The translations under genes were made by a program, and so were the position numbers. From Daphnia carinata (taxonomy: Eukaryota > Arthropoda > Branchiopoda > Diplostraca > Daphniidae), in the NCBI RefSeq assembly GCF_022539665.2, contig NC_081335.1, positions 7,254,001 through 7,318,000 on the forward strand: a stretch of DNA of 64,000 nt, read 5' to 3'. Positions 41,641 through 50,693 of this stretch are shown in pieces. Each line of letters starts with the position of its first letter. Positions within the stretch are counted from its first letter, which is position 1. The notes beneath the pieces were generated by a model. It was not told where the DNA came from, made no database searches, and saw only the letters and a program-made list of their open reading frames with translations.

Positions 41641-42170
41641 GCGTGACTGGTTAAGTTGTTGCCTTGGATTACTCGTTTGGTCACTATTTTGGAGTCAAAT
41701 TCTTCTTCATCGTATTCTCTTTCTCCTTTAGATTTGACTGTCGCTCTCTCATTATCACTGTTTTGGGATGGGTTGCTCCAGTCTTCTTCCTAGAATTTTA
41801 CCTGACTTGTGGTTTCTCCACAATTTTATTCCTTACATGGTGTTCCATTTGTCTCTTCATAAGATCCCGTTGTGTTCTCATCTCTTGGCAAATTTTCTTT
41901 ATTAAAGAATGGGGGTAGCTTAGGGTGTTTCATTTTCGAAAAATTTTCGAATTCACTAATTCACATGTAAGGACTCCAGAGAAACTTAAAGTTAAAAATA
42001 AATTTAGTTAAGTATTTCGTATACTTGTTCATGTTGTTTTTCACCCTCATTGATCTCCTTTTACTCGACTTCCCTTTTTATTGTCTTTTCCGCTTGACCG
42101 AGGAGTCAACGACACCAACCTTATCAGTTGACCTCGCTTCCCCTCTTGATCCTCTTTTCTATTTTATTAC
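41641..42170. repeat. Tail of repeat X, copy 2, then unrecognised spacer
   Basis: 41640-41935 parallels 19430-19640 (GCGTGACTG, GGATTACTCG, TCACTATTTTG, TTTTGGGATGGGTT and TCATCTCTTGG in the same order). 41936-42170 is T-rich and unrecognised, and is probably the start of gypsy element 2 or its flank. Confidence 0.4.
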
Positions 42171-42330
42171 CCACGCTAACTTTAGCGTCCCCACGCTAAC
42201 TTTAGCGTCCCCACGCTAACTTTAGCGTCCCCACGCTAACTTTAGCGTCCCCACGCTAACTTTAGCGTCCCCACGCTAACTTTAGCGTCCCCACGCTAAC
42301 TTTAGCATCCCCACGCTAACTTTAGCATCA
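42171..42330 (+). repeat. Eight tandem 20 bp units upstream of a TATA box
   Basis: CCACGCTAACTTTAGCGTCC repeats exactly six times and twice more with CATC in place of CGTC. Each unit contains a small inverted pair (ACGCTAA / TTAGCGT), so it resembles an array of palindromic binding sites. It ends 17 bases before TATAAAA, which suggests an enhancer-like array in the LTR of element 2. Confidence 0.85.
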
Positions 42331-42347
42331 TCAAGCCCAAAGCGTGG

Positions 42348-42354
42348 TATAAAA
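42348..42354 (+). promoter_or_regulatory. TATA box of element 2
   Basis: TATAAAA lies shortly after the 20 bp repeat array, with a plausible start region 25-35 bases on (TGCCTTTTTTTAGTCTTCC). Confidence 0.6.
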
Positions 42355-42595
42355 CCCACGCCTGAGCTCTGCCTTTTTTTAGTCTTCCCACACATTGCCA
42401 TCCATGTAGTTGTGCAGTGGTGTAGCAGCGTTTAGCCACATTGGAGTGTAGGTTGCTTTGTGTAAAAGTGCATTTGTTAGCTAGTGTTAAGTGTAGTGTA
42501 ACCCTGACCGGAAAAGTGAATACACTGTGACCCAACGCCCATCCACCGTGTTCCTTAATCTACCGCTACGGATACCCAGCCGAGACGCTGCTTGC

Positions 42596-42775
42596 CCTCT
42601 TCCCGACGCCGCCCACCGCGCCCTCCGACGCCGCTGCCGTGCTTCCGACGCCGCTGCCGTACTTCCAACGTCGCGCCGCACCTCCGACGCCGCTGTACTG
42701 CCCGACGCCGCTGCCGCCGCTGTACTGCCCGACGCCGCTGCCGCCGCTGTACTGCCGACGCCACTGACTGCCGCC
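42596..42775 (+). repeat. GC-rich tandem repeat in the element 2 leader
   Basis: Variants of GACGCCGCTGCCGCCGCTGTACTGCC are repeated. The frame 42527-42799 would give AAAAAVLPD-type low complexity. It may be structured RNA in the 5' leader rather than coding sequence. Confidence 0.6.
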
Positions 42776-42820
42776 GTTCGTCCAAATACTGCGTCGTGAC
42801 ATCTCCGCTCTGCTAGAGCA

Positions 42821-42895
42821 ATGGCTCACATGTAAGTACTCTCACATCCTTATCCTTCGTAACTGTCTGACATTGCTCTCTTCATATCCGTGCAG
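42821..42895 (+). promoter_or_regulatory. Leader mini-exon and splice donor, with possible 64 bp intron
   Basis: ATGGCTCACAT (42821-42831) is directly followed by a near-perfect donor GTAAGTACT. A pyrimidine-rich stretch ending CATATCCGTGCAG gives an acceptor at 42894-42895. A leader ATG ahead of a donor is what an env-type spliced message would need; the second candidate acceptor is at 50080-50081. Confidence 0.45.
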
Positions 42896-43068
42896 CCGAC
42901 GTGACTGGCTGGCGGATCCTAACCGAATCTCATTTGTGTACCACCCATCCGAACCAGAATACTAAATTTAAGAAACTAACCTGACCGTTGTCAGTATTGT
43001 TCATATTATTTGTGTGCTTTAATCCCCCAGTTGCGTCAGACGTGACTGGGTCCGATTATTGCATCTAG

Positions 43069-43086
43069 TGGCAGCGAAGTCGAACC
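43069..43086 (+). other. Candidate primer-binding site of element 2
   Basis: TGGCAGCGAAGTCGAACC is preceded by ATTGCATCTAG, so an LTR ending in CA would lie five bases upstream. Without the matching 3' LTR this is only a positional guess. Confidence 0.35.
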
Positions 43087-43330
43087 CTGACTTCGCCGCT
43101 CGAAAACCGACGTGCCCGCTACCAAAGATCTGCCCTTCCGAAACGAGCCGCGAACGCTACACACTGCACGCGACTCCGAAAGACGAAACGTGTGGTGGGT
43201 ATTGGACGCCAAGCGTGACTGAACGTGCGGGTCGTTTAATTTGAAAACCCCCACCCCTACCTATGCACCACACAACACATCACGAAGACCTCACACCAAC
43301 TCCCGAAACCACGCCGGCTCCCGAAATCAC

Positions 43331-43502
43331 ACCGACTCACGATGACTCCCGGAAGCTCCCGCAGACTCACGAAATCACGCTGACTCCCTGAAGCTCCCGC
43401 AGACTCCCGAAATCACGTTAATTCCCGGAAGCACAAGCAGACTCCCGAAATCATGCCGAATCACGCTAACTCCCGGAACCTCCCGCAGACTTCCGGAATC
43501 AC
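43331..43502 (+). repeat. Tandem repeat (38 and 48 bp units) before gag of element 2
   Basis: Units of the type GAAATCACGCTGACTCCC then GGAAGCTCCCGCAGACTCCC occur four times with 10-base length differences. The repeat runs into the start of the gag frame at 43453. Confidence 0.6.
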
Positions 43503-44916
43503 GCCGACTCTCATAAGGAACATTCCGCCGACCGCCAGGAGGCCCCTCAACTGCCGAACGACTCCTCTACAACACCCGAAGATATGTCAAAAGGAGGGTC
43601 GAGCTTCGAAAAAAGGATTCCGCTCTTCAAACGCTGGGGGGAAGTCTTTCCGCCAAACCTCCCCTTCATTCAGGAGAGGGACGGGACAAAATCAGCCCGC
43701 CACACACCAACAATACATTGAAGACCAACTAAAGGATTTCGTCGCAAGCTGCAGGACTGATACGGACCCAGAGACCGACGACTTCACTTCGCAAGAAGTA
43801 CAAGAGCACGCAAACAAAGCCGTGTGGGGACGCCTAGGAGCCCGACCCAAGACCCCACACCCACAGCCGTCCGCGCCCACCCAACAGCCCGACATTCCTG
43901 AAGACCGCGCCGGAGAAGAAACCCTAAAGATTCCAAGAAAAAATAGACTTTTGGACATCGCCCGGCCTCTATTGAAGGACGCGTCAGATACCGAAGAGCA
44001 ACGAAGGGAACTGCTACGCCAGGCAATCACTCTCTTACAAGAAGAAGACCCTTCAGGCAGTCAATACTGGAACACTCCAATAGAAGACATCCCGGAGGAA
44101 GAAATTATATTCGAGCTTCAGCATCACCTGGAAGCCAATCACCGAAGGCAGCTAGACCCTGACCAAACCAGAGCTGCGCTGTTAGCTCTACTCGATATCC
44201 ACCCGTATCTATTCACCACTGCTCACGTGTTTGAGTTCTTAGATCTGCGGACGGGTTACACGCCCATTCGACCAGGGTCATACGACAACAACAGTCTCTC
44301 AACGGACTCAGGAAACGACGCCCCGCCGCCACCCACCAGGACGAGTCCGCAGCAACCTCTCAACGTAGCCGAAGGCAAATTAGTCGACCTTTCGGAGGCC
44401 AACACCCCAGGAACCGGCTCCCCAGGAGTGTTGTATCACAACCTCGAGCTGCCGGCGCGCGGACAAACGAACCACACCCCGAAACCGTTCACCTCTAGCA
44501 TCGTTGGAGAGAAGTCCGTACAACCCACGTCCACTAGTACCCCCATCTTATCTCCCACTTTGCCACATCACCACGCCCTACACCCAACCCCCGTGAACAC
44601 CCTGTCTGACCCTTCATCGGGAAAGACGTCATCTAACCGGAAGGTGTCATTCACGCCGGTGTTGCCAACATACAGCCCTACAATAGACTCACGATCGACA
44701 GAATTTCAAGGGAATTTGGTGGACACGTGTGAGAAGGAATTGACCCGACTCCTAGAGGCAGGCGTCGAAATACACACCGCGGTCAACACCGCTTTATCCC
44801 GGTCACGAATGACGCAGGGTAATTACACCGCACCAGAACAGCCAACAACGAACGAGTGTCTGAAAACGCCCGGAGCCACCCTACTATCGGTGCCACAGCC
44901 ACGACACCACGGATGA
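43453..44916 (+). CDS. Gag N-terminal (matrix-like) open frame of element 2
   Basis: 487 codons from ATG 43453 to TGA 44914-44916. Pro/Thr/Arg-rich low complexity alternates with a structured helical part (LLDIARPLLKDASDTEEQRR to LLDIHPYLFTTAHVFEF). I do not recognise a named domain; position between leader and capsid makes it Gag. Its stop overlaps the ATG of the capsid frame (ATGA at 44913-44916). This may be one Gag split by an indel or a genuine stop-start arrangement. Confidence 0.6.
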   Translation: MPNHANSRNLPQTSGITPTLIRNIPPTARRPLNCRTTPLQHPKICQKEGRASKKGFRSSNAGGKSFRQTSPSFRRGTGQNQPATHQQYIEDQLKDFVASCRTDTDPETDDFTSQEVQEHANKAVWGRLGARPKTPHPQPSAPTQQPDIPEDRAGEETLKIPRKNRLLDIARPLLKDASDTEEQRRELLRQAITLLQEEDPSGSQYWNTPIEDIPEEEIIFELQHHLEANHRRQLDPDQTRAALLALLDIHPYLFTTAHVFEFLDLRTGYTPIRPGSYDNNSLSTDSGNDAPPPPTRTSPQQPLNVAEGKLVDLSEANTPGTGSPGVLYHNLELPARGQTNHTPKPFTSSIVGEKSVQPTSTSTPILSPTLPHHHALHPTPVNTLSDPSSGKTSSNRKVSFTPVLPTYSPTIDSRSTEFQGNLVDTCEKELTRLLEAGVEIHTAVNTALSRSRMTQGNYTAPEQPTTNECLKTPGATLLSVPQPRHHG

Positions 44917-46130
44917 CGTCAGCACTACCACGGACCTACCTCCCCCACGGCATCATCACGTCAACCACCCTAGACGCCCAATCAGCGATAGACGGCCCAC
45001 CCCGCCCACACTGGGGAGGTGCTCAAGGATCGACGTACGCACCAAACCAGAGCCACCCCCAGTCATCAACCGCGGCCAGCATAACTATAGAAGATAAGAT
45101 TAGGCTAGCCCAACAAGAGCAGGCCATGCAAGCATTCAGTTCGGTGGCCATCTTTTGCGACAGGCAAAGATCCGGCCGCTTTGACGATTGGGTGGCTCAT
45201 CTCGAGGCCACCCTTGACTTGGGCAATTTCGAAGAGGCGAGGAAACTACGCCTCATGCGGTCCAAACTCTACGGGGAAGCCGCGGAGGAATTTGACAACT
45301 TCAAACTAGGCAATCCCATCCGTTCCCAAGACTATGCAGCAGTCAAAGAACGGCTCCTTAAACTCTTCCACTCGACCGAGACAAGGTCGCAAAGGAGCGT
45401 AGAATTCCATAACATGAAAAGAGAACCCGAAGAGAACATGCGACGATACGCCAACCGTATACGGAAGGCGTTTTACAAAGCCTACCCTATGGAAGGTACC
45501 CTAGACGCCGGGAGTGCAGCATCACGGGAACAAATGATGATGGACAAATTCATCGAAGGCCTCCAATATGAACTTAAACCCCGGCTAAAACACAAGGAGT
45601 TTCACTCATTCGAAACACTTATCGACAAAGCAGAGTTAGCAGCAATGGCGATTGAAGAAGGCCAAGCGAGGGTACGCATCCAGGCTGCGTATGCGTCCCC
45701 TAACATTCCAAGCAACCGTAACACCGAGCTGGCAGGAGTGTTGGAGGCTATAGAAAAGCTTAACACGAAAATTGAAAGAAACGCCTCCGACCAAAATCTA
45801 GAGTTACAGCATCGATTGACCAATTTGCAACGCCAGTTGACACAACAACAACAAACAGCCAAATCACGAGACCCCATCGCATCGCAGCCCGAAGCTTTCA
45901 GGAGGACAGCGGTGTTGTGTGAGTTTCAAAACACGTACGGAGGTCATACAACGGAGAATTGCATCGCCAGATACCTACAGCGAAACGACAAATGCAGCCG
46001 TTGCAACGAAATTGGGCATCGCCACAGCTTCTGCCCCATGATCAAAAACCCTCCACCCCCACCACCATCGCATACGGCAGAAGCGCCCTCAGCTCGACCG
46101 GGCATTCTGCGGTTAAAGGCGGAAAACTAG
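44913..46130 (+). CDS. Gag capsid and nucleocapsid of element 2
   Basis: It reads a retrotransposon capsid: FCDRQRSGRFDDWVAHLEAT, LRLMRSKLYGEAAEEFDNF, a VKERLLKLFHST block, REPEENMRRYANRIRKAF and MMMDKFIEGLQYELKP. A coiled stretch and Gln run follow, then a Cys/His region including C-x2-C-x4-H-x4-C (CSRCNEIGHRHSFC, about 45993-46034). It binds RNA and builds the particle. It is open to 46130, with pol continuing in another frame. Confidence 0.8.
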   Translation: MTSALPRTYLPHGIITSTTLDAQSAIDGPPRPHWGGAQGSTYAPNQSHPQSSTAASITIEDKIRLAQQEQAMQAFSSVAIFCDRQRSGRFDDWVAHLEATLDLGNFEEARKLRLMRSKLYGEAAEEFDNFKLGNPIRSQDYAAVKERLLKLFHSTETRSQRSVEFHNMKREPEENMRRYANRIRKAFYKAYPMEGTLDAGSAASREQMMMDKFIEGLQYELKPRLKHKEFHSFETLIDKAELAAMAIEEGQARVRIQAAYASPNIPSNRNTELAGVLEAIEKLNTKIERNASDQNLELQHRLTNLQRQLTQQQQTAKSRDPIASQPEAFRRTAVLCEFQNTYGGHTTENCIARYLQRNDKCSRCNEIGHRHSFCPMIKNPPPPPPSHTAEAPSARPGILRLKAEN

Positions 46131-46930
46131 ACGCCACCGATCAGCATGTTGGGCCCCTCGGTGGATACCCTAAGCCCCAACAATTCGTCAAGGCCGTATC
46201 CGGCACCCCAGCCACCCCAAGACTCAATCTATACGTAGGACACTGCTCATTCCGAGCACTAGTGGATAGCGGAGCAGGAAAGAGTCCCGTCAGCAGTACA
46301 CTGTTCGACAAACTCCAGAAGCAAGGAACCAATATGGAACATTCAAAGGAGGTAGCCGTCGACCTCTTTGACATAAACAACAGGCCCCTGATCTGCCAGG
46401 GAACAGTAGTATTAACCCTTCTCGTCGAGGACGAGAGGCCCCATGAACCCTTCCAGCAAGAGTTCATCGTCGTTCAAGGAATTATGGAAGATTGCGTTCT
46501 AGCTTTAGACGCTCTTTACAAACATAAGTTCGTGATCGACGGTCGTGAAAGGCGCGTCTACCGTGTGAAGGAGTCTGATCAACTCCAGACCGAAGACCAG
46601 CCGAACATGATGGCGGCCCATCGAATTAAAGTACCTCCATCATCCGCATGCGTGGTGGAGAGCGAGAATAGTGACTTCAAGCTATCTCTCGACAATGCCT
46701 GTTTCTTCGTCAAAGACTCCCGTCTACCTCCCGGACTCCGATTGGATCCTTTCGTCTCGACGCCGTTGAAGAATAGATTGTTTCGCATCGTGTTAATCAA
46801 CGAGACCAACTGCACCATCAACCTACACGATCCTAGGGTACGTGACTGTCAAACCACGTACCTACGTGGCCTCTTGCTCCGCCGAATTCCCTGTCTTTCA
46901 CCCTGCCGTTCTCGACGCCGCCCTGCCTGA
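45959..46930 (+). CDS. Protease frame of element 2 pol
   Basis: The frame carries LYVGHCSFRALVDSGAGKSP, with catalytic DSG in place of DTG at about 46265-46273, then CVLALDALYKHKFVIDG (the second protease strand). It overlaps the end of the capsid frame by about 170 bases, an overlap typical of gag-pol frameshifting. It leaves the pol reading near 46850, where the RT frame takes over; that second change is probably damage. Confidence 0.75.
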   Translation: MHRQIPTAKRQMQPLQRNWASPQLLPHDQKPSTPTTIAYGRSALSSTGHSAVKGGKLDATDQHVGPLGGYPKPQQFVKAVSGTPATPRLNLYVGHCSFRALVDSGAGKSPVSSTLFDKLQKQGTNMEHSKEVAVDLFDINNRPLICQGTVVLTLLVEDERPHEPFQQEFIVVQGIMEDCVLALDALYKHKFVIDGRERRVYRVKESDQLQTEDQPNMMAAHRIKVPPSSACVVESENSDFKLSLDNACFFVKDSRLPPGLRLDPFVSTPLKNRLFRIVLINETNCTINLHDPRVRDCQTTYLRGLLLRRIPCLSPCRSRRRPA

Positions 46931-48310
46931 TGTCGCCGAAGACGTCAAGAACAGTCTGCGCAACCTGCTCTTGGCGAACCAGCACATCTTCGCATTCAAA
47001 ACCAGCGACTTAGGCAATACAGGATTGGTAAAACATGTAATCGACACCCAAGGGCAGGGACCCATCCGCCAGAGGCCTTACCGGGCATCACCCTGTCAAA
47101 AGGAAGTGTCGAAGAAGATCATCGAAGAATTACTGGAGAATGACATCATACGACCGTCACTCTCTCCTTGGGCCGCACCAATTGTACTTGTAAAAAAGAA
47201 GACAGGAGACGACCGACTATGTATAGACTACCGGAAGCTGAACTCGGTTACAAAGAAAGACTCATTCCCCTTACCAAGGATCGACGACGTGCTAGACCTG
47301 TTACACGGCCAGCAATGCTTCTCCACCCTGGATTTAGCTTCCGGTTACTGGCAGATAGAGATTGAGGAAGCTTCAAAAGAGAAGACCGCCTTCATCGTGG
47401 AGAATAACCTGTACGAATGGAACCGCCTCTCATTCGGACTCACTAACGCCACCGGAACTTTCCAGAGACTAATGAACTTCACCCTGCAAGAAGAAATCGG
47501 AAAGACCTGCCTTGTGTATCTAGACGAACACATGGAGAACTTAGGCAAGGTCTTCGCATTGCTGGAGAAAGCCAACCTCAGGGTAAAACTGTCAAAATGC
47601 AAATTCTTGGCGAGGTCCGTGCAATACTTGGGCCACGTCATTTCAGCGGAAGGTGTAGCACCAGATCCAGCTAAGTAGAAGCACTAACTACCTACAGTAG
47701 ACCCCAAACCGTCAAGGAGTTGCAGTCCTTTTTGGGGCTAGCCTCCTATTACCGCCGGTTCATCAAAGGATTCTCCACTATTGCCCATCCATTACTATCT
47801 CAGACAAAAGCAAAATCGCAAGAAAAGATAGTGTGGGGTACCGAAGAGAAGAAGGCCTTCGAGTTCCTTAAGAATTGCCTCACGACAGAACCCATCCTGG
47901 CTTATCCAGACTTCACGAAGGAATTCCTAATCTACACGGATGCCAGCGATTACGAGCTAGGTGACGTCCTCTCCCAGCTACATGAAGGGAAGGACCAGCC
48001 AATCGCTTACGCAAGCCGGCACCTGAACAAAGCTGAAGTGAACTACTCAACCATCGAGAAGGAGGCTGCGGCAGTAATTTTTGGGAAAAAAACGCTTCCG
48101 CCACTATCTTCAAGACGAGCCCTTTGTCATCGTCAGCGACCACCGACCATTACAATGGTTACAAACCTTCAAAGATGAAACCGGCCGGCTCGGAAGATGG
48201 GCCATAATGTTGGCCAACCTCAAATACTCCATCAGGTACCGCCCTGGTAGAGTACACGAAAACGCTGTCTTTTTATCGCGGATCCCCGTCAATGCGGTTC
48301 AGCCTTCCCG
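46842..48310 (+). pseudogene. RT and RNase H of element 2, broken
   Basis: RT blocks SPWAAPIVLVKKK, CIDYRKLNSV, FSTLDLASGYWQI and GLTNATGTFQRL are intact. The catalytic YLDD block is cut: YLDE is followed at once by HMENL, an in-frame loss of about 10 codons. A stop (47676-47678) interrupts the connection block. RNase H (TDASDYELGDVLSQ, about 47938) loses frame in an A run near 48085 and again near 48300. Each frame is otherwise well preserved, so the lesions are individually datable. The enzyme cannot be active. Confidence 0.85.
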
Positions 48311-48325
48311 AAAACTGACGATGCC

Positions 48326-49915
48326 ATGTCGATCGAGCAACAGCAAGACGCTCTCTGCAACGACATCAAGAAATACCTAGAATACGGAGTTCTCAGTGAA
48401 GAAAACAACACGCAGATCTGGGCGAAAGAAATCGACCTATACTCGATCTCTGGCGGCGTGCTGTTCCGTCGGAACGAACCAACATCCAAAAAGAGACGAC
48501 CCTTCGCCCAACAACAAGTGGTAGTCCCTCTTAACTTAAGAAAACCTCTGCTTCAAGAGTTCCACGACTCCCCAATCTCCGGCCACCTAGCCTACCAAAG
48601 GACCGTCCTACGACTGCGGGATAAGTATTACTGGCCGACGATGCTCTCCGACGTCAAAGAGTATTGTCTGGCCTGTGCATCCTGCGCCCTCCAACGACGA
48701 TCCAGTCTACGAGTCTTTCTGAACCCGTTAGACCTTGCGTCAAGACCATTTGAGGTACTGGGAATGGATTTCCTAGGGCCCATTCAGCCTCACTCTCTGC
48801 AAGGGAACAACCACATCCTTGTCATCACCGACTATTTCACAAAATGGGTGGAAGTCATCCCGCTACCAGACCAAACCGCCCTGACGACGAGTAAGGCCCT
48901 GATGGACAAAATCATTTTATATCACGGCCCCCCAAGAGTGATTATAACCGACCGCGGGTCAAACTTCACCTCCGAACTCTTCTCGTCGCTCTGCGACAAA
49001 CTACAAATCAAACATCTGAAAACAACCGCCTATCACCCCCAGACTAACGGCCTCACGGAGAGGTTTAACAAAACAGTCGTAGAAATGTTACGGAAATACA
49101 TGGACCGAGGATTCGCGAAGTGGGAAGAAATGTTAGGACCAGTGGCATTCGCCTACAGAAACTCCGTACACTCCTCCTCTTTGGAAACTCCGTATTTTCT
49201 CAATCATGGTCGTGACCCTACGATGCCTATCGACCCATTCCTGCTGGCCCCAACAACAAACATTATCACGCCCTCCGATTACAAAAGTCAAACCATGCAA
49301 CGCTTGCACGAAGCCTTCCTCCTGGTTATGGATAATCTAGCCCAAGCCAGAGAGCAACAGCGAGCGCAGTACGATAAACGTGCCAAGGAATATGACTTCA
49401 AAGTCGGGGATAAGGTCCTCATCGACGTTAGGACTCCGATGGCTGCTACCAGTAAGAAGCTTATTCCACGATTCGCAGGACCATACCGGGTAATCAAGGT
49501 AAACAGTAACCAGACTGTGGAAATCCAAGAATGCCCAGGTAAACAAACACAACGAGTCCACATGAACCCCATCAAGCCACTGTACGAATCCATGATCTGG
49601 AAGGAAGAGCCGACCGTCGAACACGCAGCCCCTCGTGGACAAGCCCCAGCCGCTAACCCCACAGGAGAGTTGGAACTCCCAATCCCAGCCGACGAAGAGC
49701 ACCCTGACCTCGATGAAACGGACCTCATAGACTTCCACAGGTGGTCCCAGCCGATCGAAGGAGCCAGAGAAGAAATCTCAGCCCAAGAGATAGTGCAAGC
49801 GTCGACAACCCTCTATCCCTCCCTTTCCCTCACCCCCGCCATACCCCTCTTACCTGAACGCCACCCCGGCCTCCGACCCCGAAACGTCCTCAGACCCCAA
49901 CCCAACTTTGAATAA
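48326..49915 (+). CDS. Integrase of element 2
   Basis: 529 codons. The zinc-binding domain has FHDSPISGHLAYQRT and YCLACASCALQRR. The core contains MDFLGPIQPH, TDRGSNFTSE and GLTERFNKTVVEM, so the D, D and E residues are all present. The C-terminal part has YKSQTMQRL, the KVGDKVLIDVR strand, and FAGPYRVIKV with VHMNPIKPL (GPY/F module), then a Pro/Glu-rich tail. Insertion of cDNA into chromosomal DNA is the known role. This is the best-preserved gene of element 2. Confidence 0.88.
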   Translation: MSIEQQQDALCNDIKKYLEYGVLSEENNTQIWAKEIDLYSISGGVLFRRNEPTSKKRRPFAQQQVVVPLNLRKPLLQEFHDSPISGHLAYQRTVLRLRDKYYWPTMLSDVKEYCLACASCALQRRSSLRVFLNPLDLASRPFEVLGMDFLGPIQPHSLQGNNHILVITDYFTKWVEVIPLPDQTALTTSKALMDKIILYHGPPRVIITDRGSNFTSELFSSLCDKLQIKHLKTTAYHPQTNGLTERFNKTVVEMLRKYMDRGFAKWEEMLGPVAFAYRNSVHSSSLETPYFLNHGRDPTMPIDPFLLAPTTNIITPSDYKSQTMQRLHEAFLLVMDNLAQAREQQRAQYDKRAKEYDFKVGDKVLIDVRTPMAATSKKLIPRFAGPYRVIKVNSNQTVEIQECPGKQTQRVHMNPIKPLYESMIWKEEPTVEHAAPRGQAPAANPTGELELPIPADEEHPDLDETDLIDFHRWSQPIEGAREEISAQEIVQASTTLYPSLSLTPAIPLLPERHPGLRPRNVLRPQPNFE

Positions 49916-50081
49916 TCAAAACACGGTAGAATTAGAACAGTAGACGTAGCATCCCCAATTTCGTGTATACCCTCGTATAAACCAGTTGTGCCACCATTTT
50001 TTTCATTACCCTTTGATTAAGTAGAGTAGGAATTGTTTTCTTGTTTTGTGTTCTCAACCCTTGTCATGTCTTGTACCCTAG

Positions 50082-50693
50082 ATTTTTTGTGGTGACCCTA
50101 CTCGTCCTTTCGCCCTTAACCCCGCGGCTGCTTTCAACATCACCGTATGCAACTGTGACAACGCAGTGAATCTAGGGTTCCTCAAAATGGAAGAGAAGGA
50201 GTGTGCATACGAAGTGGCACCCGCACCACCAACACCGGTGGCGTACGCTATTTACTCCTCGCTCCCAGAAGTCAAAAGGTTCGCGGGACACATATGCAGC
50301 ATGTGGGAAGTGACCACAACGGTTTACAAAGACTTCCTGCAGTGGAACCAAGTGTCGTACAGCCGCAAACTTATTGAAGTAGACGCAGCAGCATGTCGAC
50401 GGATGAGAGATTCGCGGCAGTGCCGTGGAAAGGCCATGGACATCGTCGGCCCAAACGCTTTTGCCCTGGAAGGATACCCGTTTGTAGAGCCGAGTTGGCT
50501 ACAGACCACCACGGAAAGGATGACTAACTGCCGTCTCGAAGAAGTAACCCTAAAAGCGGAGTGCCCAAACTGCACCATTAGTTCCCCGCTCGGAGACGTC
50601 CCTGGAGCACTCAGCGGCTCCCTCCATCACAACCTGGTGACCCTCGTATGGGAAGACGAAATATATATTTATAAAAACTACTTTCAAGCGTGA
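50082..50693 (+). CDS. Env-like glycoprotein ORF of element 2 (truncated)
   Basis: The open frame starts after an in-frame TAG that coincides with a good 3' splice site (pyrimidine-rich, ending CCCTAG at 50081). It carries Cys residues near its start (CGDP, then NITVCNC), YAIYSSLPEVKRFAGHICSM, CRRMRDSRQC and ECPNCTISS, with N-glycosylation sequons. It ends at 50691-50693 without a membrane anchor, where element 2 is cut. It is not the F-protein type of element 1. The Cys spacing and CGDP opening recall glycoproteins of chuvirus-like negative-strand RNA viruses; this is tentative. Confidence 0.5.
   Translation: MFCGDPTRPFALNPAAAFNITVCNCDNAVNLGFLKMEEKECAYEVAPAPPTPVAYAIYSSLPEVKRFAGHICSMWEVTTTVYKDFLQWNQVSYSRKLIEVDAAACRRMRDSRQCRGKAMDIVGPNAFALEGYPFVEPSWLQTTTERMTNCRLEEVTLKAECPNCTISSPLGDVPGALSGSLHHNLVTLVWEDEIYIYKNYFQA

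Larger units (their letters stand above)
42171..50690 (+). mobile_element. Degenerate Ty3/gypsy element with glycoprotein ORF (element 2)
   Basis: In order: repeat array, TATA box, GC-rich leader with a possible small intron, candidate primer-binding site, gag in two frames, protease, RT, RNase H, integrase and a spliced-type glycoprotein ORF. It has at least five frame breaks or deletions, so it is older than element 1. No second copy of the promoter region is found on the right, so the 3' LTR is missing; the sequence is cut at about 50670-50695 against a minus-strand gypsy fragment. The left boundary is uncertain. Confidence 0.8.

Noticed and set aside
42527..42829. Overlapping ORFs on both strands in the GC-rich leader of element 2
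   Set aside because: They arise from the 26-27 bp GC-rich tandem repeat, which lacks stops in most frames. The Ala-rich and Gly/Arg-rich products look like repeat artefacts.
47500..47540. Natural variant of the RT catalytic loop in element 2
   Set aside because: YLDE directly followed by HMENL lacks the second catalytic Asp and the following strand; it is best explained by an in-frame deletion.
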